DNA of 64,000 bases from Desulfuromonas sp. TF (GCF_000472285.1 NZ_KI421421.1:66813-130812), one strand, 5' to 3'; numbered from the stretch's first letter, positions 25,224 through 34,161 are shown. Translations and numbers: made by a program. The notes: generated from the letters alone by a model not told the origin.

Positions 25224-27203
25224 TCAATCCAGAGTGCCACCAGTGGAAAATGGACGCCCTGAGGGGTCCTGCCGCCATCCGTCCGTGCTCCCCGAGATAT
25301 CGGGGTCGCTCTGGTAGGTGGGGTCCTCCGTATAGGTGGTGCTCCAACCGGCCCAGCCGTCCGAGTAGTTTCGGATGTTGGTGTAGCCCATGAGGTGGGC
25401 GTAGAAGAAGGCCAGGGCGGAGCGGTAGCCGCCGCCACAATAGAAGATGGCTTCCTTGTCGAGAAGGTCGGGGGTGGCAGTTGAGCGGATGCCGATGCCG
25501 CGCCAGAAATCCCTGACCTCCGAATAGCTGCGCAGCGTGCCGTCCCTGTCGTTATAGACGGGTGAGAGATCATCGGCGTCATAGGCCCAGACGGCGCCGG
25601 GAATCCGACCCTTGTTCACCAGATAGCCGTACCCGCTGATAAGCCCGGCGTACTCGCCGCCGGAGCGCACGTCCACCATCTGGACAGTCGCGGAGTCATA
25701 GTTGGCGGCCGTGTAGTCGGTGGTGGCCCTGACCGCCGAATCGATAACTCCCTCGTAGACCGTTGCCACGGGGTTGTTGATCGTCGTTTCGGTGGGATAG
25801 CCGCTGGCCTGCCAGGCGGCATATCCTCCATTCAGAACCCGCACGTCCGCGACGCCGGCATATTTCAGAATCCACCAGAGGCGGGCGGCGAAAATGTTGC
25901 TGTTGCTGTAGACGACCACTGTCGTATCAGGGGTGATGCCCATGCTCCCCACGGCCGCCTTCAGCTCGTCATCGGGGAGGAGGAACCAGCGGGGGAAACC
26001 ATTCTCATACGTGTCGGAGTTGGAGTGGATGGCCCCGGGGATGTGCCCCCGCAGGTAGGAGTCGTCGGCCCATCCCTGCCGCATGTCGTCGAAGCTGCCC
26101 CAGTGGGTTTCAAAAATCAGGTACTTGTGTTCCCGGCCATAGGGATACTCAGGCGGGGCTGCGCTGGCGCTGCCTGGCGCGTGGTAGTCGATCAGCTTCT
26201 TGATCCAGGCCGGATTGACCACGGAGGCATAATTCGGCGCTTTTTCCATCGGATAGTCGGCGTTGGCCCACTCCACGATTGATGCATCGTAATTGGAGGC
26301 CTGGGGGTAGCCCATCAGACGCAACAGGAAATACACGTAGCCGCTGCGGATGCCGACCGTGCAGTGCGCGGCGACCTCCTTGTCCGGGGTAACGCCGCGC
26401 GATTCGAAGAGCGTCTTCAGGTCCTGGTAGCCGAGGATGGTCTTGTCGCTGTTGAAAAACCAGGCATAGGGGAGGTTAACGGCGCCCGGAATGTGCCCGC
26501 CGCGGGCTTCCCCGTAAAACTGCCAGCCCATGAACTCCTCGTCGGTACGGGCGTCGACGACCACGAAATCCGGATCGTAGAGCCGCTTGGCGATACGCGC
26601 GGAGTCTGTCTTGGCACCGCTGTTGACCTCGGGGACGAAGGTCGCCGCCGGCAGGGTCCTGGAGGTGGTCTCGGTAGGACGACCGTCGGCAGCCCATTTG
26701 TCCCACCCGCCGTCGAGAAGGTGGACATCGGTGCTCCCCAGATATTCGAGCATCCAGAAGAGCCGTCCGGCCGCCCCGAAGGAGGCCGAGGTGTTGTCGT
26801 AAATGACGATCTTCGTGTCTCGGGCGACGCCTGCCTCACCCAGCGAGGCGGCGACGGTCGCGGTCTCCTTGAGCCCCGCGCCCCCCGTCCAGAAGGCGTT
26901 GTGCTGAAGGTTTACGGCGCCGGGGATATGGCCAGCCGAGTAGGCGGCGGGCGAACGGGCGTCGATGATGACCAGTTTCCCGCCCGCCTGGCTCGCGGCT
27001 GCCGCGGACACTGCGCCTGCGGCGATGTTTGCCTGAAGCGACTCCGCCGAAACAAGCAGGTCGGCGTTCGGGAATTCCGGCGAGGCCGCCGTGAGATCGA
27101 CCGAGGCCGTTGTTTGCGGAGCCTTCTCGTCACTGCTGCTTCCGCAGCCTCCCAGTAGCAACGTACATAGTGCCGCAATGATCGGCAACGTCCACTTTTT
27201 CAT
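25224..27203 (-). CDS. Lipoprotein with four rhodanese domains
   Basis: The 659-residue precursor has a lipoprotein signal with lipobox LGGC (Cys19). Four rhodanese domains follow, near residues 45-180, 205-325, 360-480 and 510-640. Domains 1 and 3 lack the cysteine (VIYDNTSASFG and VVYSNSNIFA). Domains 2 and 4 have it (AAHCTVGIRSGY and IFYCGGGYRSALAF). It is therefore two inactive-active TST units in tandem. As I recall, Geobacter ExtH, a rhodanese-family lipoprotein encoded beside the porin-like ExtI, has a related setting; no cytochrome genes are here. Confidence 0.9.
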   Translation of the reverse strand: MKKWTLPIIAALCTLLLGGCGSSSDEKAPQTTASVDLTAASPEFPNADLLVSAESLQANIAAGAVSAAAASQAGGKLVIIDARSPAAYSAGHIPGAVNLQHNAFWTGGAGLKETATVAASLGEAGVARDTKIVIYDNTSASFGAAGRLFWMLEYLGSTDVHLLDGGWDKWAADGRPTETTSRTLPAATFVPEVNSGAKTDSARIAKRLYDPDFVVVDARTDEEFMGWQFYGEARGGHIPGAVNLPYAWFFNSDKTILGYQDLKTLFESRGVTPDKEVAAHCTVGIRSGYVYFLLRLMGYPQASNYDASIVEWANADYPMEKAPNYASVVNPAWIKKLIDYHAPGSASAAPPEYPYGREHKYLIFETHWGSFDDMRQGWADDSYLRGHIPGAIHSNSDTYENGFPRWFLLPDDELKAAVGSMGITPDTTVVVYSNSNIFAARLWWILKYAGVADVRVLNGGYAAWQASGYPTETTINNPVATVYEGVIDSAVRATTDYTAANYDSATVQMVDVRSGGEYAGLISGYGYLVNKGRIPGAVWAYDADDLSPVYNDRDGTLRSYSEVRDFWRGIGIRSTATPDLLDKEAIFYCGGGYRSALAFFYAHLMGYTNIRNYSDGWAGWSTTYTEDPTYQSDPDISGSTDGWRQDPSGRPFSTGGTLD

Positions 27204-27517
27204 TTTGTGCTGCTCCTTTGCTTGATGAGATCGGATGTTTGCCGAAGCACCATATCAAATCCACATATTCAAGATCCAACAATAAATATTGATAGATCCT
27301 ATTTGATTTATCATAAATTTCTATTGATCTCGGGGAGAGGAGTCCACACTGAAGAGCAGGCATCGAAACCATCCTGCGGCTGGTAACGTGGTCCCGAACA
27401 TCCTAGCAGCTATCGACCTGCTGGCCGACTCAAAGCGATGGACGGCGCTTCGGACCTGAGCGATGCTGGGTATCGGACGATTACGGCAGAGTTGGCAGCC
27501 AGGGTAAGGTTAAGCCC
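27204..27517. other. Promoter-side gap upstream of the rhodanese lipoprotein
   Basis: The 314-bp gap has an AT-rich centre (about 27265-27330) rich in ATTGAT/ATAAAT words that probably holds the minus-strand promoter of the rhodanese-barrel operon. No clear operator, terminator or small gene was found. Confidence 0.4.
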
Positions 27518-28084
27518 CTACTCTAGCTTTTTTAGGCGGTCGGGAATGTCCCATTTTTTCATCAGACGCACGACGCCCTCCGGAAGCATCCCCTCCCAGG
27601 GACCGTCGTGGAGCATGAGGTCTCTTACGTTGCTTCCGCTGATTCCCTTTTCCTCCGGCGGGACCTCCCAGAGAATGTGGGTTTTCAGGGCCAGGGAACG
27701 AAACATGGAGAGCTTTTTCCGGCTCCAATCGTCATAGATGCTGAGAAAAAACACGGCATCGAGGGGTACGTAGTAGCGGTAAAGTTCCGGCAGATTGACG
27801 GGAAAAGGAACGATGGAAAATGCCTCAGACGCTACCCCGGTATCTTCAAGGGCCTGGCGGACCATGAGGTAGCGCTCCCAGTAGGTGAGGGGGTTGGCTA
27901 GGCGGGCATGGCGATTTTTGTCCGCAGGGTCTTCCCGGGTCAGGTGGGGGTCGGGGTTGGTGATTCCCACGACCAGGTGGCTGCAGAGAGCCTTTCCCGC
28001 CAGCAGGTAGCGCAGGTGATCTTTATGCAGTACCTGGAATCGTCCATGGATGACCCCCACATCAAAAACCATCATGCCTCTCAT
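27518..28084 (-). CDS. NMN adenylyltransferase-like nucleotidyltransferase
   Basis: The 188-residue protein has the nucleotidyltransferase alpha/beta phosphodiesterase fold: GVIHGRFQVLHKDHLRYLL contains the HxxH-type motif and EEKGISGSNVRDLM the ISGxxxR motif. It resembles NadM-type NMN adenylyltransferases of archaeal and bacterial origin, which make NAD+ from NMN and ATP. Its ATG overlaps the stop of the phosphoglycerate mutase gene (ATGA). A general cytidylyltransferase remains possible. Confidence 0.78.
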   Translation of the reverse strand: MRGMMVFDVGVIHGRFQVLHKDHLRYLLAGKALCSHLVVGITNPDPHLTREDPADKNRHARLANPLTYWERYLMVRQALEDTGVASEAFSIVPFPVNLPELYRYYVPLDAVFFLSIYDDWSRKKLSMFRSLALKTHILWEVPPEEKGISGSNVRDLMLHDGPWEGMLPEGVVRLMKKWDIPDRLKKLE

Positions 28085-29391
28085 CGCAGGCGAAATGGCT
28101 CGTAGTCGCCCGGCCAGTACGCCTGGTCCACAGGCGTGTCCATCAGCCCTCCCAACTTGGCCCTGTCAAGATAATTAAGAATCAGATACATAAGTTCCTT
28201 CCCGCGAACGCAGCCCAATGCTCCTGTAGCCGCGTTGATCTCATCGAAGCGATTCACCCCATCGCGGCGCACACCGGAGCCGCAAATGGTCAAGGGAACG
28301 GGCTCTCCCGAATGAATGAGGGTGCCGCAACTCGGGGTTGAATGGTCGGCGGTGACGATGAGCAGGAGGCCAGGTTCTTCGCGCAGTGGGCCGAGTACGC
28401 GGCCAAGGCCCTCATCGAGTGCTTCGATGACCGCCTTCTTGGCTAGAGGATCGCGGCTGTGTCCGGCCTCATCTGGGGCCTTGGTGTGAACGTGGATGAA
28501 GTCGTAGTGATCAAAGGATTCCCGGGCTTTGGTCAGACGTCTGGCGAGGTCTTCGGCCGGATCTCCGGTATCTCTGTCGCGCAGGCAGTCGAGTCCGAGA
28601 AAGGCGCTCAAGCCCCAGTAAATGATTCCCGAGGAGATAGAAAGGCCCCGCAGGCCGTTTTGTTCCCGGAAGTTTGGGATTGCCTTCAGACGGCCAGCGC
28701 GCTGGGTCACCAGTCCCTCGATGGGGAGCATGCCCCGGCTTTGCCGCGCCTGGTTCACCGGATGAGTCTTCAGCCGGTGATGCGCCCAGATCAGATAAGC
28801 GCGAAGCGCAGCGGCCGTTCTTTGCGCTGCGGGGTCGTCGGCATGTTCCCGCCAGGGGTGAAGCGCCGCCAGGGGACTTCCTTCCCGAATCGGGTCCGTA
28901 TCGGTGATGAAGGGGGAGACATTGCCTTCCATCACCAGGATTCCGGAGAGCCCCTTGGTCCTCTCCAAACGGATTGAGATGCCGTCGACTTCGAATTGGC
29001 TGACGGCAGCAAAAAGGGCCTCCGCCTCTTCAGTCGAGGCGGTCGGTTCTCCCCGGTCAAGGATCAGGCGGTCTTCGGACTCGTGGACGCGGGCAAAATG
29101 CGTCAGGACGGCCACATCGTTGGGGCCCAAGGAAATGCCGACCCCCAAGGCCTCCAGCGGACCCCGACCGGGAAAGTCCTTCGAGTCGAAACCGAACATG
29201 AGGAAGTGGGCGTTTTCGCTGGACAGGGCCTGCCCCATGGCGCCGGAATGGTAAAGGCCACTGGCCCCTTCTTCTGCAAGCCGGTCGAGATGCGGGGTGC
29301 GGGCCGCCTGCAAGGGAGTCTGCCAGCCGAAGGCCTCGATGGAACGATCCCCAAGCCCGTCCAGAAGTATCAGGAGACATTTGTCGGGCAA
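28081..29391 (-). CDS. apgM: Archaeal-type 2,3-bisphosphoglycerate-independent phosphoglycerate mutase
   Basis: The 436 residues belong to the alkaline-phosphatase superfamily. Metal ligands appear in CLLILLDGLGDRS and HVHTKAPDEAGHSRDP plus VTADHSTPSCGTLIHSGEPVP, and the catalytic serine region is ALSSENAHFLMFGFD. Length and motifs fit the ApgM family, which interconverts 3- and 2-phosphoglycerate in glycolysis. This form is common in archaea and in deltaproteobacterial anaerobes. It forms an operon with the nucleotidyltransferase. Confidence 0.88.
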   Translation of the reverse strand: MPDKCLLILLDGLGDRSIEAFGWQTPLQAARTPHLDRLAEEGASGLYHSGAMGQALSSENAHFLMFGFDSKDFPGRGPLEALGVGISLGPNDVAVLTHFARVHESEDRLILDRGEPTASTEEAEALFAAVSQFEVDGISIRLERTKGLSGILVMEGNVSPFITDTDPIREGSPLAALHPWREHADDPAAQRTAAALRAYLIWAHHRLKTHPVNQARQSRGMLPIEGLVTQRAGRLKAIPNFREQNGLRGLSISSGIIYWGLSAFLGLDCLRDRDTGDPAEDLARRLTKARESFDHYDFIHVHTKAPDEAGHSRDPLAKKAVIEALDEGLGRVLGPLREEPGLLLIVTADHSTPSCGTLIHSGEPVPLTICGSGVRRDGVNRFDEINAATGALGCVRGKELMYLILNYLDRAKLGGLMDTPVDQAYWPGDYEPFRLR

Positions 29392-29499
29392 AGAAACCTC
29401 GCTCCAGTCAGATGGCTATCGGATAGTCAAATTATAGACGACGCAGGTCTTGTTGAAATGGATTTTTGTTCTTTGGAGGGAGAATGACGACTTTTCGAA

Positions 29500-30135
29500 T
29501 CAAGCAAAGGCAGCGGCAGGAAGATGCGCAGGTAAGTAATGGAGGGTCTTGTTCCATGCCGGTCGATAGTCGCCACCATTCAGAGCTTGTATGAGTTCGT
29601 CCCGGGACCGCACTGGATCTCGAAAAGTGGTGACCACTCGGCCCAACTCCTCAAGGGTATGTGCATCGCTGCCGCCACACTCATTGAGAAAATAGCGGGT
29701 TCGCCAGTTTTCTATCTTACGATTCTCGAAAGCCTGGTTGCGGCCATTAATCCCTTCGATGGTTCGGCAGAGCCCCTTTCGTATAATCTCTTCGTCGACC
29801 GATCGCGCCGTTCGAAAAGGGTGAGCGGCAATGGCCGCTCCACCCTTAAGGGTGACTGTATGCAGGAGTGTGGTCGCCTCCATGCAGGGAGGAAGTGACT
29901 CGAAAGGACCAAAAAGGAGGAAGTCCCCCTGGGGAGTGGCGTATTCCATGCCGAAGATGACGCAGAGCCCGTCCGATTGCATCCCCTCCCGAAGAGAATT
30001 CCTGATCTCCATGGTGTCGTGGTCGGTTATGCAGACACCGTCCAGACCTCTTGCCCGGGCGTGTAGAAGAATCTCACCGATGCCAAGGGTGCTGCAGGGA
30101 GATAGTGCGGTATGGACATGAAGGTCAAAGCGCAT
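29500..30135 (-). CDS. PHP-domain metal-dependent hydrolase
   Basis: From the ATG at 30135 the protein has 211 residues. MRFDLHVHTALSPCSTLG is PHP motif I, VCITDHDTMEI motif II, AIAAHPFRTAR motif III and GGSDAHTLEELG motif IV, so all metal ligands are present. The family includes phosphatases and nucleases; the substrate is unknown. A longer frame reaching 30501 has no support. Confidence 0.85.
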   Translation of the reverse strand: MRFDLHVHTALSPCSTLGIGEILLHARARGLDGVCITDHDTMEIRNSLREGMQSDGLCVIFGMEYATPQGDFLLFGPFESLPPCMEATTLLHTVTLKGGAAIAAHPFRTARSVDEEIIRKGLCRTIEGINGRNQAFENRKIENWRTRYFLNECGGSDAHTLEELGRVVTTFRDPVRSRDELIQALNGGDYRPAWNKTLHYLPAHLPAAAFA

Positions 30136-30309
30136 GGTGCAAATCCAAGAACGGTCAGCGAGAACACAACGGTTTAAGCGGGCCTCCGGAGAAGGTTGTA
30201 TTCTGCAGAATGTCTGCTGAGAGCTGAAGGAAAAGATGAACATCAGGATAAACGTTTTGATATTGATATACAAATATGAAAAATTGATGAGAACTTTGTC
30301 CTCTATCAA

Positions 30310-30435
30310 CGGTGCCAATGGGAGAGGGCTAAGGGCGAGTCTCCAACCCGGCGCTTCACCCCTGAGGCGCTCACGGCGAACATGCCGTGGGTGAAACTCC
30401 TTGGCAGGCCATCGGAGGTACCGCCCGCACGCTAA
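30310..30435 (+). ncRNA. Candidate structured RNA upstream of a short frame
   Basis: This GC-rich stretch holds several nested helices: GGAGA (30321-30325) with TCTCC (30340-30344); TTCACCC (30355-30361) with GGGTGAA (30389-30395); ACGGC (30373-30377) with GCCGT (30384-30388); CTCC (30397-30400) with GGAG (30414-30417); and long-range GGGCG (30333-30337) with CGCCC (30422-30426). A competing GCGCTT/GAGGCGC pairing is possible. A strong ribosome site and ATG follow at 30449. It looks like a riboswitch-like leader or a mobile-element RNA. I cannot assign it to a known class. Confidence 0.45.
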
Positions 30436-30448
30436 GAGGAGAACAACT

Positions 30449-30586
30449 ATGGCATCGATAAGATCCGGTAACTGGACTCTCGCGCTCAGTTCTGACGTCA
30501 AGAAGCTGAGGTTTAAACTTGAACCGGTGAGGAGCGGAGTTGGCGGTAGAGCCGCCTATACCAGCAGCGTTTTTTCCTCACGCTGA
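30449..30586 (+). CDS. Short frame behind the structured RNA, unknown
   Basis: The 45-codon frame starts MASIRSGNWTLALSS and ends at TGA 30584. AGGAG lies seven bases before the ATG, an unusually good site for a chance frame. No family is recognised. It may be the remnant 5' end of a longer gene once controlled by the preceding RNA. The tRNA-flank repeat begins 10 bp after it. Confidence 0.3.
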   Translation: MASIRSGNWTLALSSDVKKLRFKLEPVRSGVGGRAAYTSSVFSSR

Positions 30587-30595
30587 TGCCCAAGC

Positions 30596-30712
30596 CGGAC
30601 TCGAACTTTCAAGTGTTTGATTTTTGAGGGGTTTGTAGGCCAACGATTGGAAGTCGAGAGAAGCAAAAATGTAAGCGGCCGATTTCACATGGGAAATCGG
30701 CCGCTTAATTTG

Positions 30713-30721
<9 letters not shown>
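30596..30721. repeat. Copy B of the tRNA-Asn 3'-flank repeat, with tRNA terminator
   Basis: This is the partner of 15491-15619: a 19-bp block at 30596-30614 and a 50-bp block at 30672-30721 are identical. The block includes the intrinsic terminator of the tRNA (15-bp stem 30671-30685 with 30692-30706, then a T5 run on the minus strand) and the tRNA 3' end. Confidence 0.85.
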
Positions 30722-30788
<67 letters not shown>

Positions 30789-31095
30789 ATCGGAATTTCG
30801 TCTCCACACCTTGGCTTCTTGAGTCTTTTGCCTTGTAATCGGCAACATAACCGGGGGTTTACCCCTCGAAGACCATGTGTTTCAGAGACGAGGTGAACTT
30901 ATACAATGGAGGGAAATAGATGTCAAGTACCTTTTTTAGCAACCTCTATTGGCTGGAAAACCTCTTTCCAAGGCAGTGTCTCACCAGTAATAGAGGCCAT
31001 TCCGCCCCGCATTCCACATGTCCAGAAGAGAGGAGGGGCTTTGGGCTCTCGAACAAAGCAGGACAAGTTCTTAAGGAAAAAGAATGGACTCACGA
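30789..31095. other. Gap upstream of the tRNA
   Basis: About 300 bp with no gene. The tRNA promoter should lie just above 30789 on the minus strand. The 12-mer CGGAATTTCGTC next to the tRNA also occurs in the tandem repeat near 3310. Confidence 0.4.
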
Positions 31096-31185
31096 TTATT
31101 TCTTGAACCTCCTGCTGATCACAAGGATCAGCACGACCCCCACCACTATGCCGATCACCGTCCACAATACAATTCCGCCTTCCAT
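31096..31185 (-). CDS. 29-residue single-span membrane microprotein
   Basis: A short frame encodes one hydrophobic helix followed by a basic end: MEGGIVLWTVIGIVVG, then VVLILVISRRFKK. AAAGGAG lies upstream of the ATG at good distance. The gene follows the LapA-like gene with a 43-bp gap and probably shares its message. Function unknown; positive-inside charge suggests an N-out/C-in single span. Confidence 0.6.
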   Translation of the reverse strand: MEGGIVLWTVIGIVVGVVLILVISRRFKK

Positions 31186-31228
31186 CCTCAAGCTCCTTTC
31201 GTTGCGCTTTTATCACTGCCGCTGGCGG

Positions 31229-31465
31229 TCAGTGCCCGGGGCGGTGGGCGTTTTCCGTCTTCTTGGATTTTTTGCCGGATAAGGCAAGTGCGACGGGTAT
31301 TCCAACGGCCATGCCGACGAGCATCGTAAGGGTCACAAGGGCGGCTAACGGCATCGTCACCGCCATGAAAAGGATCCTAGCCTCGATGTGTTGCGTGTTC
31401 TGGAGAACGACGATGAGACCTGCGAGAACCAATACGAAGGCGGCGATCAGGTTAGCTCTTCCCAT
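31229..31465 (-). CDS. LapA-domain (DUF1049) inner-membrane protein
   Basis: The 78 residues form two transmembrane helices: ANLIAAFVLVLAGLIVVLQN, then the family's short periplasmic HIEARILF segment, then LAALVTLTMLVGMAVGIPVA, with a basic C-terminus KKSKKTE. This is the LapA layout, linked in E. coli with lipopolysaccharide assembly. The partner LapB gene is not nearby. It follows the radical-SAM gene by 49 bp on the same strand. Confidence 0.85.
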   Translation of the reverse strand: MGRANLIAAFVLVLAGLIVVLQNTQHIEARILFMAVTMPLAALVTLTMLVGMAVGIPVALALSGKKSKKTENAHRPGH

Positions 31466-31514
31466 CTCAAGATCTCACTCAGTCGTGTCCTTTGTTTGTC
31501 CGCATCGGGCTCCA

Positions 31515-32993
31515 TCACAGAATGTACCGCCGGCAGATGGTCCGGAAGTGATATCCGTAAATCGCCAGGGTGATCGCCTGGCGGATCAGGCGGGGACGGT
31601 GGAAGAGGGTCCAGAGAATGACCCTCCAGAACTGCAGACGCTCCCTGCCTAGTATCCCGAGGCGATAAAGAGAGTGGAAACCCGCCAGCTTGTAGCGGAA
31701 GCTCAGAGCGGATCGTGCCCGCCCCGGGCGATAGTCCTGCAGGAAGGCCTTCATGCGCCGGTAGTAGTTTTCGGGGGAGTAGATGGTCCGCAGGATGAGC
31801 TTGTAACCCTCCTGCAGAGTCTCCAGGCCCATGCGCGGCACGATGTTGGTCGAGGCGCTGACGTTATCCCCTGTGGAATCGGAGAGCAATCGATTCTCCC
31901 CTTTCATCCGCTCGTAGAGCCCCGTCCCCGGCAGGGCTTGCAGCAGGCCGACCATCGCCGTGACGATTCCGCTTTTCTGGATGAACTCGATCTGGCTCTG
32001 GAAGATGGCGGGCGTGTCGCTGTCGAAGCCGACGATGAACCCGCCCTGTACCTGCAACCCCGCCCGCTGCAGCCGCTTGACGTCTTCCACCAGGTTGCGG
32101 CTCTGGTTCTGGAGCTTCCCCGATTCGGCCAGGCCCGCCTCATCGGGGGTTTCGATGCCGATGAAGACCGTGTCGAAGCCAGCCTCGACCATCATGGCCA
32201 CAAGCTCTTCGTCATCCGCAAGGTTGATGGAGGCTTCGGTGTAAAAGGATAATCCGCCCCTGCTCTTCTGCCAGTCGATGAGGGCGGGAAGGAGATCGCT
32301 CTTGAGATGCCTCTTGTTGCCGATGAAGTTGTCGTCGACGAAGAAGACGCTCCCCCGCCACCCCTGCGTGTAGAGACCATCCAGCTCGGCAAGCACCTGG
32401 GCAGTGCTCTTGGTGCGCGGCTGATGACCGAAGAGGGCCGTCACATTGCAGAATTCACAGTGGAAGGGACAGCCCCGCGAATACTGGAGGCTCATGGCGG
32501 CATATCGCTTCATCTCCAGCAGTTCCCACGATGGGAGGGGTGATTTTTCGATATCGGCGAATTCAGAGGTCGCATAGAGGCGTCCGGCCCTCCCCTGCGC
32601 AAGATCGGCCAGAAACGGCGGAAGGGTCAGCTCCCCCTCGTTCAGCACGAAATGATCGACCTCGTCGAACTGCTCGTACTCGCTGGTAAAGAGCGGACCG
32701 CCGGCGATGATCTTCAGGCCCGCCTGCCGGCAGCGGGAGATGACCTGACGGGCCGCCCCCCCCTGCACCAGCATGGCACTGACGAAGGCGATGTCGGCCC
32801 AGGCCAGGTCCCGGTCTGAGAGTTTGGTTACATTCAGGTCGACCAGGCGCCTCTCCCATTCCGGGGGCAGCATGGCCGCCACCGTCAGCAGGCCCAGCGG
32901 CGGGGAGGACGCTCTTTTATGGGCGAGCTTCAGCGCGTGCTTGAAACTCCAGAAGGTGTCCGGGAACTCGGGGTAAATCAGAAGAACCTTCAT
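31515..32993 (-). CDS. B12-binding radical-SAM enzyme (DUF4070 type)
   Basis: The 492-residue protein has a cobalamin-binding domain at about 1-140 (MKVLLIYPEFPDTFWSF, ASSPPLGLLTVAAMLPPEW), a radical-SAM domain with the cluster motif SRGCPFHCEFCNV (about 170-182), and a C-terminal DUF4070-like helical region. This class-B architecture occurs in C-methylases, including the hopanoid 2-methylase HpnP, but nothing here proves hopanoid substrates; no hop genes are near. Membrane lipid modification would fit the adjacent LapA gene. Confidence 0.85.
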   Translation of the reverse strand: MKVLLIYPEFPDTFWSFKHALKLAHKRASSPPLGLLTVAAMLPPEWERRLVDLNVTKLSDRDLAWADIAFVSAMLVQGGAARQVISRCRQAGLKIIAGGPLFTSEYEQFDEVDHFVLNEGELTLPPFLADLAQGRAGRLYATSEFADIEKSPLPSWELLEMKRYAAMSLQYSRGCPFHCEFCNVTALFGHQPRTKSTAQVLAELDGLYTQGWRGSVFFVDDNFIGNKRHLKSDLLPALIDWQKSRGGLSFYTEASINLADDEELVAMMVEAGFDTVFIGIETPDEAGLAESGKLQNQSRNLVEDVKRLQRAGLQVQGGFIVGFDSDTPAIFQSQIEFIQKSGIVTAMVGLLQALPGTGLYERMKGENRLLSDSTGDNVSASTNIVPRMGLETLQEGYKLILRTIYSPENYYRRMKAFLQDYRPGRARSALSFRYKLAGFHSLYRLGILGRERLQFWRVILWTLFHRPRLIRQAITLAIYGYHFRTICRRYIL

Positions 32994-33069
32994 CTATCGA
33001 CTCCAGACAGCCAGATGACCGATATCGAAAATTTCCGCGCGAGAGCGGGATCTGGCACTAAACACAGCG

Positions 33070-34161
33070 TCATTTCGTCGGCAAGGTGAAATAGAACGTG
33101 CTCCCCTCGCCCAACTTGCTCACCACCCATATCCGTCCGCCATGCGCCTCCACCAGCAACCGGGAGATATACAGGCCCAGGCCGACCCCTCCGGAAGGCT
33201 GGCGTCCACTGACTTGAAAGAATCGCTTGAAAAGGCGTGAACAGTCTTCGGGAGCGATTCCCACTCCCTGGTCGATGACGGAGATCATGATCTCGCCATC
33301 CGTCTGGCGAGCCTGGAGAATCACCTTGCGATCGAGCGGTGAAAATTTGAGGGCGTTGCTGAGAAGGTTTATCAGTATGCGCTCCAGGCGCTCAGGATCT
33401 GCCATCAGGGGAGGCAGACCCTGGGGGATCCGGGTTGCCACACGGTTCGGGTCCAAGGTCTCCTCGAAACTCCGGAGAAGAGACCAAATGAAGTCTTCCA
33501 AGGCGAGCGGTTTTTTCTCCAGGGGAACATGACCGCCTTCTATGCGGGCGCTATCCACCAGATCATGGATCATGCTCTCCATTTTCCCGGCCCCCTCCAG
33601 GATCGCTTCCACATTCTCCCAGACGGTACCCTCGACGCCGCCTTTTCGAAAGGCTTCCTTCAGCATTTCTGCATGTCCGATTACCGTTGTAAGCGGGGTA
33701 CGAAGGTCGTGGGCGATGGTATGGTGAAAGGCTGTATTTTGCTCCTGCAGTTCATGCAGTTCGGTAACATCAGTGAATACTCCCACCATCCCGTCGAATT
33801 GCCCCGCCGCATCGTACAAAGGCGCCGCACTGGTGGAAATCACGATTTTCTCTCCATCAGGCCGCTCGATGACCGCCTTCAGGCCATATACCCCCTTTTT
33901 CTCATGCAGAACCCGCTTGAACGGGGTTTCCTCACCGGGAAGGGGTGCGCCCCTCACGGTGGAGAGCCTCCATTCAGTCTGGTCGAACGTTCGCTGGAGG
34001 ATCGACTCCCGGGATACGCCCAGGATTTTCTCGGCCGCGGGATTGGCGTAGATATACCTCCCCTCCTTGTCCAACATGACAATTCCGTCGGTGGCCGCTT
34101 CCAGAATCCTTTCGAATCTGCTGGAACGGAGTGCCTCGCTGGTCGTTTCAGAATTCGACAT
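33070..34161 (-). CDS. PAS sensor histidine kinase
   Basis: From the ATG at 34161 the protein has 363 residues. A PAS domain with PAC strand occupies about 15-130 (ILEAATDGIVMLDKEGRYIY), HisKA carries the phosphoacceptor in HHTIAHDLRTPLTTVIGH, and HATPase_c shows LINLLSNALKFSP, IDQGVGIAPED and GGVGLGLYISRLL. It has no transmembrane segment, so it senses a cytoplasmic signal. No response regulator is adjacent. It may be the last gene of the transcript that begins at the sigma-54 promoter at 37.4 kb. Confidence 0.88.
   Translation of the reverse strand: MSNSETTSEALRSSRFERILEAATDGIVMLDKEGRYIYANPAAEKILGVSRESILQRTFDQTEWRLSTVRGAPLPGEETPFKRVLHEKKGVYGLKAVIERPDGEKIVISTSAAPLYDAAGQFDGMVGVFTDVTELHELQEQNTAFHHTIAHDLRTPLTTVIGHAEMLKEAFRKGGVEGTVWENVEAILEGAGKMESMIHDLVDSARIEGGHVPLEKKPLALEDFIWSLLRSFEETLDPNRVATRIPQGLPPLMADPERLERILINLLSNALKFSPLDRKVILQARQTDGEIMISVIDQGVGIAPEDCSRLFKRFFQVSGRQPSGGVGLGLYISRLLVEAHGGRIWVVSKLGEGSTFYFTLPTK

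Noticed and set aside
30310-30435. Assignment of the structured RNA to TPP, cobalamin, SAM, Moco or c-di-GMP riboswitches
   Set aside because: I could not find the diagnostic conserved cores of these classes, so it is left unassigned.
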